Assembly: GCA_934597255.1 (NCBI GenBank)
Contig: CAKTQV010000004.1
Location: 62,001 to 126,000, forward strand
Direction of reading: 5' to 3'
DNA: 64,000 nt
DNA from: an uncultured Oscillospiraceae bacterium
GTDB lineage: Bacteria; Bacillota; Clostridia; Oscillospirales; Oscillospiraceae
Under the pieces are notes generated by a model. The model was not told the DNA's origin and did not search any database. It saw only the letters and a list, made by a program, of their open reading frames with translations. The position numbers and the translations under genes were made by a program. Positions 23,625-31,934 of this stretch are shown here, piece by piece; positions within the stretch are counted from its first letter, which is position 1; the number at the start of each line of letters is the position of its first letter.

Positions 23625-24527
23625 TTAGAACGTGCCCTCGTCCCAGGCGACGAGACGGACCATGCCGCCGTCGGCCGCTTCGCAGCGGAAGGGGAACGCG
23701 GCGATGATCTTGCGGGTGCCCTTGACGGTGTCGATGTCGCCGCCGGCGTTTTCAACGGCCATGACGCCGTGCTGCGCGAACAGACGGTGGCAGGGCTCGT
23801 AGTCGGGGTAATCGACGTCGATGTCGCGGCCGGTGGCCAGCTTGTAGTTCGTGGCCAGCCAGGGCATCTGCTCCTTGACGGGGTAGTGCCACAGCGGGGA
23901 GTCGGTCGCGCCCCAGGTGCCGGAAATGCCCTTGATGTGCTTTTCGAACATCAGATACTTGCAGACCTCCGGGCCGAGGCCGGGGTAGTAGTTGAAGTAC
24001 TTGTCGTTGTTGATGCGCCAGTAGCGGTGGAAGCCGGTGTCCATGATGACCCAGTCGTTCTCGCGGATCTCAAGGCCGTCCTTCTTGCAGGCGTTTTCAA
24101 CATCCTCCGGCGTGATGATGCGCCAGATCTCGCCCATCTTGGCGGGGTCGCCGCCGGCGGCGTTGAACTTCTCCTCGAACTCGTCGTACATCCAGGTCAT
24201 ATCCAGGATGACGCCGGAGCCGATGCAGTGCTCCAGAGGCAGCTCGGCCAGCGTGTAGCCGTAGCGCTCGCGGTCGACCTCCTCCTGATGGAGCGTGTGG
24301 TTGGGCGCGTCCATGTGGGTGGCGGCGTGCAGCGTGCCGGTGTAGGTGCAGGTGCGCTTGTGGAAGCGCTCAAGATACTGGCCGCGCGGGAACGTCAGAT
24401 CGGAGCGGGCGCCCGGGAAGGGCCACAGCGGCGTGTCCCAGCCCCAGGGCTGCGACAGGTCGTAGATCTTGGGCATCTTGCTGGTTTCGAGATAAAACTC
24501 ATCCTTGTTCAGGGGCATGTATGCCAT
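23625..24527 (-). CDS. Cyclase family protein (kynurenine formamidase-like hydrolase)
   Basis: A 300-residue metal-dependent hydrolase of the cyclase/KynB/isatin hydrolase family. The metal-binding motif is HAATHMDAPNH (residues 67-77; family form HxGTHxDxPxH, here with Ala for Gly). IYDLSQPWGWDTPLWP near residue 20 is the typical start of the fold. Members open cyclic amides or cleave formamides. It is longer than KynB. It is the first gene of the cluster next to a MerR regulator; the 19-nt promoter spacing at 24570-24600 suggests MerR control. Confidence 0.85.
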   Translation of the reverse strand: MAYMPLNKDEFYLETSKMPKIYDLSQPWGWDTPLWPFPGARSDLTFPRGQYLERFHKRTCTYTGTLHAATHMDAPNHTLHQEEVDRERYGYTLAELPLEHCIGSGVILDMTWMYDEFEEKFNAAGGDPAKMGEIWRIITPEDVENACKKDGLEIRENDWVIMDTGFHRYWRINNDKYFNYYPGLGPEVCKYLMFEKHIKGISGTWGATDSPLWHYPVKEQMPWLATNYKLATGRDIDVDYPDYEPCHRLFAQHGVMAVENAGGDIDTVKGTRKIIAAFPFRCEAADGGMVRLVAWDEGTF

Positions 24528-24569
24528 GATTTCATTCCTCCTGCTTCAAAATTGTTATCATACACCTAT

Positions 24570-24600
24570 AATCTAAACCTTGGAACCGTGCGAAAGTCAA
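24570..24600 (-). promoter_or_regulatory. Promoter of the cyclase gene with MerR-type spacing
   Basis: Minus strand TTGACT (24595-24600), a 19-nt spacer, TAGATT (24570-24575). A 19-nt spacer is typical of promoters that MerR proteins activate by untwisting, and the adjacent divergent gene is merR-like. I see no clean dyad in the spacer. Confidence 0.45.
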
Positions 24601-24693
24601 GCCGGATTTGACGCTGCGGGAACGTTTTGAGCAAAAAAACCGTCCAAAAAATAAGAAAGTTTACAAAGATTACGAAAAAATTACAAAAAAGGC

Positions 24694-24722
24694 TTGCCGA
24701 CAAAAACAACTTGCATTATAAT
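24694..24722 (+). promoter_or_regulatory. Promoter of the MerR-type regulator
   Basis: TTGCCG (24694-24699), 17 nt, TATAAT (24717-24722). The start codon at 24741 is near, leaving a short leader. Confidence 0.65.
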
Positions 24723-24740
24723 CGGTGATGGTGAAATAAC

Positions 24741-25571
24741 ATGAGATACAAGATCGGCGACGTGGCAAGGATACTCGGCATATCGCCGGACCTTCTGCGC
24801 TACTATGAAAAAAAGGGCGTCGTGACGCCGTATAAGGACGTTCATAACGACTACCGCTACTATGACGCCTGGGACATCAATCTGCTGATGGACTGCCTGT
24901 GGTTCAAAAATTTCGGCTATTCCATCGAGCAGATCGCGGACATGGTCCGCATCCCGTCGGCGCAGGAGCTGCAGGCGGTCTTCCTGGACAAGGAGGACGA
25001 GCTTCGCGCGACGATACGCCGGTGCGAGCTGCTGCTGCGCCGCAGCGAGGAGCACCGCGCGCAGCTTGCGCGTATCCCGGCGCTGCTGGGTAAATGCGAG
25101 CTGGCGGACAGCCCGGCGCGGCTGCGCTACATAAACCGCGTCGGCGAGGAATATCCGACCGGCGAGGGGCTGGAGCGCTTCGCGCGGCAGTGGCTGCGCG
25201 CGCTGCCGTTCAATCACCGCTATTTTGAGATCAGCCGCGAGGCGCTTTTCGGCGGAAGCGAGGACGACTACCGCTGGGGCTTTTCCCTCGAGACGGATTA
25301 TGTGCGCGAGCTGGATTTCCCCACGGGCGCACCCATGGAATGGGCGGCGCCGGCGCACGGCATACACACGGTTTTCAAAAGCCGCGGCAAGGGAAATTTC
25401 TCCCCCCGCCATCTGGACTACGCGCTGGAATGGGCGCGGCAGGAGGGGTTGACCGTCAGCGGCCCGGCGCAGGGCGTGCTGATGGCGTCGCTGCTCGACG
25501 AGGGCGAGCTTTGCGGCTATTTTGAATGCTGGATCCCGGTTACAAGCGATAAGGAGGACTCAGAGACATGA
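24741..25571 (+). CDS. MerR family transcriptional regulator
   Basis: A 276-residue regulator. Residues 1-70 are the MerR winged helix (YKIGDVARILGISPDLLRYY, then NDYRYYDAWDINLL). Residues 75-115 are a coiled-coil dimer helix. Residues 120-276 look like a GyrI-type effector-binding domain, so an organic ligand rather than a metal is expected. It is divergent from the cyclase/dehydrogenase/CoA-transferase cluster, its likely target. The stop overlaps the next gene by ATGA, although that gene looks functionally unrelated. Confidence 0.88.
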   Translation: MRYKIGDVARILGISPDLLRYYEKKGVVTPYKDVHNDYRYYDAWDINLLMDCLWFKNFGYSIEQIADMVRIPSAQELQAVFLDKEDELRATIRRCELLLRRSEEHRAQLARIPALLGKCELADSPARLRYINRVGEEYPTGEGLERFARQWLRALPFNHRYFEISREALFGGSEDDYRWGFSLETDYVRELDFPTGAPMEWAAPAHGIHTVFKSRGKGNFSPRHLDYALEWARQEGLTVSGPAQGVLMASLLDEGELCGYFECWIPVTSDKEDSET

Positions 25572-26683
25572 CCGACATGGAAGAAGAAAGAATGATCGAA
25601 CAGGCGAAGGCCGGCGACCCCAAGGCGCAGTTTGAGATGAGCCAGTGGGCGCGTCAGATGAGCATTCTCGAACCGAACGAGGAGCGCTGGAACCGCCTGG
25701 CGGCCAAATGCCTCGTGGATGCGGCGCAGGCGGGCTATGAGCCGGCCAAGCGCATGGTGCAGGATCTGATCTCCGGCACGCAGAGCGATTCGGACGCGCC
25801 CGCGCCGGAAGCGCCGGCGGCCGAGCCGTATGCCCCCGCTTCGGCGGAGACCACGGAGCGCTATGTGCCCGAGACGAAACGCTTTTCCGCCGGAGCGGCG
25901 CCGGTCCGTCCCGCGCCGGCCAGGGATTTTTACGACCAGGCCGACGAGGAGGATTACTACGACGGCAGCGAGCCTGTCGACGAGGTGGACGCGCCGGAAA
26001 AGGAAGGCTTCCTGGCTACGCTGAAGAAGATCGGCGAGGTTTTGAAAAAGGGCGGCTTGCTGGCCGCGGCCTCCATCGGCGGCCTGATCGCCGGTCTGCG
26101 CGCGAAGCAGAAGGGCGGAAGCGCCCCGCGCGGCCGTTCGGCGGCCACGGCCCCGACCCCGGAGAGCGGCCGGCGCAGCGGCCCGAAGCGCAGCCGCCGC
26201 AGCGGCTTTGCCGCCTGGGTCGAGGATAACTGGAAGGTCGTCCGCATCGTGTGCATCGCCATATGCGTGGTGCTGGCGATCCTGATCGTCATCCTGCTCA
26301 TCCCGCCCAAAAACACCGAGCCGGAGCCCACGCCGACGCCGCTTCCCACGGCCGAGCCGACGCCGGCGCCCACGCAGGAGCCGTTCCCGAACGAGGCGAC
26401 GATGCTGGAGATCAGCACGACGTCCACGCTGCTGTACCGCCCGGGCGACAGCGCCGCGAGCGCCTATCTTCCGGCCAGCCAGTCCTTCACCGTGATCGAG
26501 CCGGAGGCGGAGAATCTGCGCCAGGGGCCGAGCGGAAGCGACTACCCCAACGTCATCACGCGCATCCCGGAGGGCACGAAGGTCACGGCCTATGCCCGCT
26601 ATGAGAACTCCGAGGGCACCGTCTGGTATCTTATCAATTCCGGCGGGACCTGGGGCTGGATGTACGGCCCGTCTCTGGGCTGA
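25568..26683 (+). CDS. Membrane-anchored protein with extracytoplasmic SH3-like domain
   Basis: A 371-residue protein. Residues 1-70 are helical and Sel1-like (EQAKAGDPKAQFEMSQWA). A Pro/Ala/Glu-rich linker (70-165) and a basic patch follow. One membrane helix lies near 225-245 (VRIVCIAICVVLAILIVILL). A Pro-Thr-rich stalk (TEPEPTPTPLPTAEPTPAPT) comes next. The C-terminal 90 residues resemble an SH3b domain (ENLRQGPSGSDYPNVITRIPEGTKV), which would bind cell wall outside. The start overlaps the MerR stop and has AAGGAGG 10 nt upstream. The combination suggests a wall-sensing or anchoring role. Confidence 0.75.
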   Translation: MTDMEEERMIEQAKAGDPKAQFEMSQWARQMSILEPNEERWNRLAAKCLVDAAQAGYEPAKRMVQDLISGTQSDSDAPAPEAPAAEPYAPASAETTERYVPETKRFSAGAAPVRPAPARDFYDQADEEDYYDGSEPVDEVDAPEKEGFLATLKKIGEVLKKGGLLAAASIGGLIAGLRAKQKGGSAPRGRSAATAPTPESGRRSGPKRSRRSGFAAWVEDNWKVVRIVCIAICVVLAILIVILLIPPKNTEPEPTPTPLPTAEPTPAPTQEPFPNEATMLEISTTSTLLYRPGDSAASAYLPASQSFTVIEPEAENLRQGPSGSDYPNVITRIPEGTKVTAYARYENSEGTVWYLINSGGTWGWMYGPSLG

Positions 26684-26735
26684 GCCGGACGGCGGGAAAT
26701 ACTCTGTTTTTTCAGGATACGTCTGGATAAAAAGC

Positions 26736-26765
26736 GGCGGGCCGAATTTTCGGCCCGCCAAATTT
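26736..26765 (+). terminator. Hairpin terminator after the SH3-like gene
   Basis: Perfect stem GGCGGGCCGA / TCGGCCCGCC (26736-26745 with 26750-26759) followed by AAATTT. The T run is weak. Two more small hairpins follow in the leader of the next gene (GGCCCC/GGGGCC near 26793-26810 and AAGCTG/CAGCTT near 26817-26834). Confidence 0.6.
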
Positions 26766-26874
26766 CAGGGTTGTGGGATAAAGATATGAGCCGGCCCCCC
26801 ACGGGGCCAATTGGATAAGCTGTGCTTTCAGCTTAAACCGAAACCGGAAATTTGTAAAGAGCGAGGAAAGTCGA

Positions 26875-27285
26875 ATGGACAGAACCTTAGTCGAAAAGCT
26901 GGAAAACCGTGCCCGGACGCTGCTGCCGGCGGAAACGGCCATGATGGTCGAATGCTGGGCGGACAGCGGCGACCGCATGTGCGCCGCCGTCCTGAAGCAT
27001 ATCCAGCGCTGCGGGATGTTTGACGAGCCGCTGTGCGACCAGCCGTACCGCCTCATCCCGTTTGACGACCGCGTGCTCCTGCGCTGCCAGGGCTGCGACA
27101 AGATGAACGCCCTGCCCAAGATCCGCGGCGTCGGCTACGGCGAAACCGAAGCCGAGGCGCATCGGAACGCCCTCTATGCTCTCACGCTTCCCGTTTCCTC
27201 CGACGAGCGCGAATACGGCCGCGGCAGCATCCGTGCCGTGGAGGAGAGCTGTATCTATAATCGCGTGGCCTACGCCCAGCTCTGA
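26875..27285 (+). CDS. Conserved hypothetical protein (136 aa)
   Basis: A 136-residue soluble protein without membrane segments. It contains several cysteines, including the pair in RCQGCDKMNALPK (residues 70-82), and a helix ETEAEAHRNALYAL. I do not recognise the family. A GAGGAAAG ribosome site lies just before the ATG at 26875. It is flanked by a terminator upstream and a repeat-bearing spacer downstream, so it is probably a single-gene unit. A weak promoter TTGGAT-N17-TAAACC may lie near 26811-26839. Confidence 0.6.
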   Translation: MDRTLVEKLENRARTLLPAETAMMVECWADSGDRMCAAVLKHIQRCGMFDEPLCDQPYRLIPFDDRVLLRCQGCDKMNALPKIRGVGYGETEAEAHRNALYALTLPVSSDEREYGRGSIRAVEESCIYNRVAYAQL

Positions 27286-27301
27286 CCTTCCGGCGCGATC
27301 T

Positions 27302-27437
27302 TTTCGCCCGGAACATCCCCTCGTCGGCTCGCAGTACCTTTGTACAGCGTCGCCTCCTCGTGTTCCTTCCGGACGAAAATCTCGGCGCCGGTGGGATGAT
27401 CGGTTTCGCCCGGAACATCCCCTCGTCGGCTCGCAGT
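27302..27437. repeat. Pair of 34-bp direct repeats with internal inverted symmetry
   Basis: Two identical 34-nt copies at 27302-27335 and 27404-27437, 102 nt apart. Each is followed after 7-8 nt by TACAGCGTCG and preceded by GATC. Between them an inverted, imperfect partner (GTTCCTTCCGGACGAAAA, 27362-27379) can pair with part of a copy. There are too few copies for CRISPR. It looks like a dispersed intergenic element; no open frame here is credible. Confidence 0.7.
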
Positions 27438-27498
27438 GCAAGGAATACAGCGTCGGGTCCTGATCGGACCGGACGGGGAGACGGAGCGCTGAAAACGG

Positions 27499-27530
27499 AA
27501 AAGAAGGGACGGCACAGCCGTCCCTTCTTT
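27499..27530. terminator. Bidirectional terminator
   Basis: Perfect 13-bp stem AAGAAGGGACGGC / GCCGTCCCTTCTT (27501-27513 with 27517-27529) with A and T runs on both sides. It serves the convergent genes at 26875-27285 and 27560-29590. Confidence 0.85.
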
Positions 27531-27559
27531 GATGGAAAGATCGCTTTTCCGCCGCGGGG

Positions 27560-29590
27560 TCAGTCGGCGGTCAGGCCGGGGTCGAACGCGGGGATCTCAT
27601 AAACGCCGCCGGCGGCGGCAAACTCGTCGTAGGTCATGGCGGCATAGCCCCACCAGGAGGCGTTGAACATCATGTCGGCGGGCATGGTGGTATAGTCGCC
27701 GGCGTCGATCAGCGCGCAGAACTCCTTGAAATGCTCGTCGCTGACGGCCGGAACGGCGTCCACAAATTCCTTCAGATACGCCTTGTAGGCTTCCTCGGAA
27801 ACGTCGCCGCCGGTCTCGCCGGAGGCGGCGTTTTCAAGGATCTGGAGCGAGCCGTCCGCGCCGCGGGCAAAGTTCCGGAGGAAGTCCCAGGCGATGGTGG
27901 CCATATAGTCGGCGTTGGAGTGGGCGGCGCCCACGAGCGTCACGAGCTGCACCACGGGCACGTCGTATTTATCGCTGTAGAAGTCGGATATCTGCCACTC
28001 CAGCTCCTTATCCGTTACGGTGCGGTATGCGTCCGGCGTATAGCCCCAGTAGGGATTGGCGGCAAAATCCCGCTCGCCGGGGTCGATGCCGTTGATGGCA
28101 AAGGCCTGGTCGACGGATTCGAGACCGGCGTTCATGATGCCGGAGATGACCGGGTTTCCGTTCTCGTCCTCGCTGATGTTGTTGGTGTCGATGCTGCCGA
28201 CGATCATGCTGACGGGAAGATCGTAGGCGTCGTTGTCGAAGCCCTCCACCACGCTTCCGCCGGCGGCGCCCATGGGCGCGATGGCGGCGAAGACCTCGGG
28301 ATGCGCCTTGCCGATGTTGGAGGTGTTGGCACCGCCCATGGAGAAGCCGGTGCAGTACACGCGGCTGTCGTCAATGGCGTAAAGGCTCTTGACATAGTCG
28401 ATGAGCCCCATCACATAGTCCGTGTCCTCCGTGGCGGGGGCGAGCAGGATGAAGTTTTCATCCACGGCCTTCTGCGCCCAGCCGCAGCCGACCACCACGT
28501 TCAGCGGGTCGTCGCCCTTTCCGTGGAGAACGACCAGCAGCGGGACCTCCTTTTCCGGGTTCTGCTTTACGGCCTCGGGGACGTACACATGGACGGAATC
28601 GGCGCTCTTGGTCATGTATTCGTCGTAGTATTCCGCCTCGTGCGTCTCGGCGTTCCACTCGAAGCTGTCCAGCTCCAGACCGATGCTGTCCAGCTCCAGC
28701 CAGTCCATGAGCACCCAGTCGCTGCGGTCGCTGGTGGTGATGACGACGTTCACGGCCACGCCCAGACGCATGGTGCGGCTGAGCAGGTCGGTCCAGGCCG
28801 TCTGCACGTTTTCGCGGTCGAAGCGGTCGCCGCCCTTCGCGGTGATGACCTTTTTCTGAACATATCCGCTGTTCCAGGCGGTGTCGCCGTCCTCGGTGTC
28901 GGTCCCGTTGACATCCTTCCAGTAGCGGACGGCGGCGTTGGAGGCATTCACGAGATAGGCGGGCACGGCGAGGCCGGGCTGCAGATCCTTGTTGATCTCG
29001 CCGCCGAAGGTGGCGATGCCGGCGATGCGCTGGGCGTTCTGGCTGAGAACGTTGTTGATGAAGGTGGCGCCGCTGCCCTCGCCGAGAACATACTGGAGAC
29101 TGTTCATGGTGTGGCGGACGTATTCGCCCTGCGGCGGCTCGGTGGCGAAGGTGATCTCGCCGCCGGCCAGCCAGAACTGGCTGTTCCAGTATACGTCCAG
29201 ATCTGCCTCGCTCCAGCCGCTGCCGTTCACGGGCACCGGAACGACGATGTAGGCCGGGAAGCTCTCGGCAATCTCGTCGAGACCGAGCTTTTGGATGAGC
29301 GCCAGCGCCTCGTCCCCGTCGGCTACGGGCCTGTCGGGATAGAGGTAGACGACGCCGTTGAGGAAGCTGGACAGCATGTCGTACATATGCGGATGCTCCG
29401 GCCCGTAGACGTAAAAGGCGCCGCCCACGTCCTGGCCGCCGATCGTGGCATGGTCAAAGTAGTTGATGCCCGGCTCGATGAGTTCGAGCGGCTCGGGAAC
29501 GGGTTCCGGCTCGTCCGTGGAGGCCATGGCCGGAACGGCGAGACCGAGCAGCAGACACGATGAGATGAGCAGGGAAAGAAGCTTTTTCAT
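27560..29590 (-). CDS. Secreted alpha/beta-hydrolase (PHB depolymerase/esterase-like)
   Basis: A 676-residue exported protein. The signal peptide is at residues 1-23 (MKKLLSLLISSCLLLGLAVP, cleavage near AMA). An N-terminal region of about 330 residues is unrecognised. The hydrolase core begins near VPLLVVLHGKGD, has the nucleophile elbow GFSMGG (near residue 420) and a likely catalytic His in GAAHSN. Its C-terminus (EEAYKAYLKEFVDA onward) is a small helical module that also seems to begin at the end of the truncated esterase at 62263. Substrate unknown; feruloyl or short-chain esters are guesses. AAGGAGG precedes the start. Monocistronic. Confidence 0.8.
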   Translation of the reverse strand: MKKLLSLLISSCLLLGLAVPAMASTDEPEPVPEPLELIEPGINYFDHATIGGQDVGGAFYVYGPEHPHMYDMLSSFLNGVVYLYPDRPVADGDEALALIQKLGLDEIAESFPAYIVVPVPVNGSGWSEADLDVYWNSQFWLAGGEITFATEPPQGEYVRHTMNSLQYVLGEGSGATFINNVLSQNAQRIAGIATFGGEINKDLQPGLAVPAYLVNASNAAVRYWKDVNGTDTEDGDTAWNSGYVQKKVITAKGGDRFDRENVQTAWTDLLSRTMRLGVAVNVVITTSDRSDWVLMDWLELDSIGLELDSFEWNAETHEAEYYDEYMTKSADSVHVYVPEAVKQNPEKEVPLLVVLHGKGDDPLNVVVGCGWAQKAVDENFILLAPATEDTDYVMGLIDYVKSLYAIDDSRVYCTGFSMGGANTSNIGKAHPEVFAAIAPMGAAGGSVVEGFDNDAYDLPVSMIVGSIDTNNISEDENGNPVISGIMNAGLESVDQAFAINGIDPGERDFAANPYWGYTPDAYRTVTDKELEWQISDFYSDKYDVPVVQLVTLVGAAHSNADYMATIAWDFLRNFARGADGSLQILENAASGETGGDVSEEAYKAYLKEFVDAVPAVSDEHFKEFCALIDAGDYTTMPADMMFNASWWGYAAMTYDEFAAAGGVYEIPAFDPGLTAD

Positions 29591-29670
29591 GATCCGATCC
29601 TCCTTGATGTTTGACTATAATGTAACAAAGTGCGCGGCGGAATACAAGAAGGAAATGCCGCGCCGGCCCG

Positions 29671-30561
29671 TCAGGAGCCGCCGTCCGCCGGAGGAAGGGA
29701 TAAAAACAGATGCGACAGGTCGCCGCTTCGCGCGGCCTGCGCCGTGCGGACGCTGAGACTGTGAAGCGCGCGGTGGAAGTAGGCGGCGTCGCCGGCGGGG
29801 AGCGAGAGCTCGCCCCACAGCGCGTCCAGCGCGCCGCCGTACAGCCGGTCGAGCGCATCGGGGGCCAGAGCCTTCACGGCGCGGCCGATCGAGCGCCGCT
29901 GTGACGGGGCGATATTGAGCGGGCGGGCCTCCAGACCCAGAAGCGCGCGGCCAACGGCGTTTATCAGAACGCCGTCGCACAGGTTCAGAAGCTCCGCGCG
30001 GTACGACGGCAGGACGGCGGAGAGCAGCCGCGCCGCCGCATCGGAGGGAAAGGCGCGCAGGAAGCGGTTTTCCATGGCCAGCCGCCGCAGATACTCCTCC
30101 ACATAGCTCACGCCCGCCAGCCGCTCCGGGACCGGGCACAGCAGGGGATAGTCGATGCTGCACGGGATCTGGTGCGCGCCGTAATATACGTCGTAGCGCT
30201 CAAAAAAGGAGCCGATGCTCCGCAGCGTGTCGGTCAGATAGGCGTTCTGCAGATCCGGGACGCCGAGGCACGTCCGGGCCCAGGCCTCCTTTGCCGTCTC
30301 GCGCTTGCCGAGCAGAATACGCCGGCCCCGGCGCAGCGCGCCGTCCGCGTCGGCGAGCAGCTCCTGCGGGGCGACGCCCTCCGTCACGCACACCGCCGAC
30401 AGCGTGTACAGCAGCGAACGCAGAAGCTCCTGCGCCTGCCCGGCCGTCATGGAGCTGTGGTCGCAGCCGGTGAAGCGGGCGGCCTGCCGCGTCAGAAGCG
30501 TCCACAGCGCCGCCGGAAACGGCTCCGCGGCGCGGCCGGGGACCGCTCTGTACTCCATCAC
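29671..30561 (-). CDS. DUF6179 domain-containing protein
   Basis: A 296-residue, mostly helical soluble protein. Its position directly after a DUF6323-like gene with ATGA overlap and its pattern (SMTAGQAQELLRSLLYTL, then FFERYDVYYGAHQIPCSIDYPL) fit the DUF6179 group of Clostridia. The PCSIDYPLL segment is the most distinctive. Function unknown. Family naming is from memory of the gene pair and should be checked by profile search. No signal peptide. Confidence 0.65.
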   Translation of the reverse strand: MMEYRAVPGRAAEPFPAALWTLLTRQAARFTGCDHSSMTAGQAQELLRSLLYTLSAVCVTEGVAPQELLADADGALRRGRRILLGKRETAKEAWARTCLGVPDLQNAYLTDTLRSIGSFFERYDVYYGAHQIPCSIDYPLLCPVPERLAGVSYVEEYLRRLAMENRFLRAFPSDAAARLLSAVLPSYRAELLNLCDGVLINAVGRALLGLEARPLNIAPSQRRSIGRAVKALAPDALDRLYGGALDALWGELSLPAGDAAYFHRALHSLSVRTAQAARSGDLSHLFLSLPPADGGS

Positions 30562-30986
30562 GGCGCGTCACCCGCCCTTCCGCGGCACAGCTCCTCCAGC
30601 GCGCCGGTCAGATAATCGAGCGAGCCGTGCGCCCGGCCGTTGAACGTGCCGGCCATGTATTCGATCAGCTCGTCGTCCGTCCAGCGGCCGCGCAGATCGT
30701 TCTGGCAGGCGTAGAACATCTCCTGCAGCGCGGCCAGCGTTTCCTCCGCGTCCTCCGGGGCGAGGTAGGGGGAGGAGCGGAAGGCGTACAGCAGCTTCGG
30801 CAGAACGCTGCCGCCGAACTCGACGCGGCCGGCGGCGCGCAGCGCCTCCGTCCGGCCGAGAAGCAGCCGGTCGATCGCCTCGCCGCTCAGCCGCAGCTCG
30901 CCGCCGCCCGCCTCTCGCAGCGAGCGGCGCATATCCTCGGTCGTCAGGCGGTACAGCTCGGAAAGAGGGATCAGAAATTCGTCCAT
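30558..30986 (-). CDS. DUF6323 family protein
   Basis: A 142-residue helical protein, first gene of the pair with the DUF6179-like protein (4-nt overlap). Typical features are TEDMRRSLREAGGGELRLSG near the N-terminus, RVEFGGSVLPKLLYAFRSSPYL in the middle, and WTDDELIEYMAGTF. Function unknown; co-conservation suggests a complex of the two. It has AGGAGG before the ATG and a plausible promoter at 31016-31044. Confidence 0.65.
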   Translation of the reverse strand: MDEFLIPLSELYRLTTEDMRRSLREAGGGELRLSGEAIDRLLLGRTEALRAAGRVEFGGSVLPKLLYAFRSSPYLAPEDAEETLAALQEMFYACQNDLRGRWTDDELIEYMAGTFNGRAHGSLDYLTGALEELCRGRAGDAP

Positions 30987-31015
30987 ACGGAGCCTCCTTT
31001 TTTGCGGTAATAGTT

Positions 31016-31044
31016 TATATACGCCGCGCCGGAGGCAATTGCAA
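31016..31044 (-). promoter_or_regulatory. Promoter of the DUF6323-DUF6179 operon
   Basis: Minus strand TTGCAA (31039-31044), 17 nt, TATATA (31016-31021). Confidence 0.55.
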
Positions 31045-31093
31045 GACTTGAAAAATGCGCGAAAATGTGGTAATATAACGCCTGTAAAGACGA

Positions 31094-31133
31094 AAAAAAG
31101 CCTGTCTCCGACGCGGGAGACAGGCTTTTTTAT
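31094..31133. terminator. Bidirectional terminator after the ABC importer operon
   Basis: Stem AAGCCTGTCTCC / GGGAGACAGGCTT around loop GACGC, with A and T tracts on both sides. It ends the minus-strand operon 31140-34354. Confidence 0.85.
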
Positions 31134-31139
31134 GGAGAT

Positions 31140-31934
31140 TCAGCTGAGAAGAACGGCGTCGGTCTCCTCGCTCTGGCCAGCGACCTCCGCAAATTTCTGC
31201 AGAAGCTCGGTCTTGGTGAGCTTTTTCTTTTCATCGCCGGAGATATCGAGAATGATGCGGCCCTGATTCATCATGATCAGGCGGTTGCCGTGGTTGATGG
31301 CGTCGCGCATGTTGTGCGTGATCATCAGCGCGGTCAGCCCGTTTTCGGCCACGATGAGGTCGGACAGCTCCAGCACCTTGGCGGCGGTGGCGGGGTCGAG
31401 CGCGGCGGTGTGCTCGTCGAGCAGGAGAAGCTTCGGCTTTTGCAGCGCCGCCATCAGCAGCGTCAGCGCCTGGCGCTGGCCGCCGGACAGAAGGCCGACC
31501 TTGGCCGTCATGCGGTTTTCAAGCCCAAGGCCCAGCGGCGCAAGCTTTTCGCGGTACAGCTCGCGCTCCGCCTTTGTCACGCCCCAGCGGAGCGTCCGCC
31601 GCTTGCCGCGGCGCAGGGCCAGCGCCAGATTTTCCTCCAGCTGCATGTCCGGGGCCGTGCCCATCATGGGGTCCTGGAACACGCGGCCGATGAAGGCGGC
31701 GCGCTTGTGCTCCGGCAGGTCGGTGATGTCCGTTCCGCCGAGCACGATCGAACCGCTGTCCACGGGCCACACGCCGGCCACGGCGTTGAGCAGCGTGGAT
31801 TTTCCGGCGCCGTTTCCGCCGATGACGGTGACGAAATCGCCGTCGCGCAGATGCAGATCGAGATCGACCAGCGCCTTTTTCTCGTTGATGGTGCCGGGGT
31901 TGAAGGTTTTGCTGATGTGGTTGATATCAAGCAT
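31140..31934 (-). CDS. ABC importer ATP-binding protein (predicted aromatic amino acid system)
   Basis: A 264-residue ATPase. Walker A is GGNGAGKST (residues 38-46), the signature is LSGGQRQAL, and Walker B is LLLLDEHTAALDP. The DEHTAALDP form is characteristic of ATPases that pair with PF04392-type substrate-binding proteins. It drives uptake together with the permease whose stop it overlaps by 8 nt and the binding protein at 33008. The operon is controlled by an aromatic-rich leader peptide, so Phe/Tyr is the inferred substrate. The ATPase at 61288 is a close paralogue. Confidence 0.92.
   Translation of the reverse strand: MLDINHISKTFNPGTINEKKALVDLDLHLRDGDFVTVIGGNGAGKSTLLNAVAGVWPVDSGSIVLGGTDITDLPEHKRAAFIGRVFQDPMMGTAPDMQLEENLALALRRGKRRTLRWGVTKAERELYREKLAPLGLGLENRMTAKVGLLSGGQRQALTLLMAALQKPKLLLLDEHTAALDPATAAKVLELSDLIVAENGLTALMITHNMRDAINHGNRLIMMNQGRIILDISGDEKKKLTKTELLQKFAEVAGQSEETDAVLLS

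Noticed and set aside
27302..27437. CRISPR array
   Set aside because: Only two repeat copies, spacing of 68 nt between them, no third repeat and no cas genes.
27182..27515. Overlapping short frames on both strands with repeated CEPTRGCSGR or LRADEGMFRAK segments
   Set aside because: These are translations of the 34-bp DNA repeat and its hairpin, in several frames, with no ribosome site.
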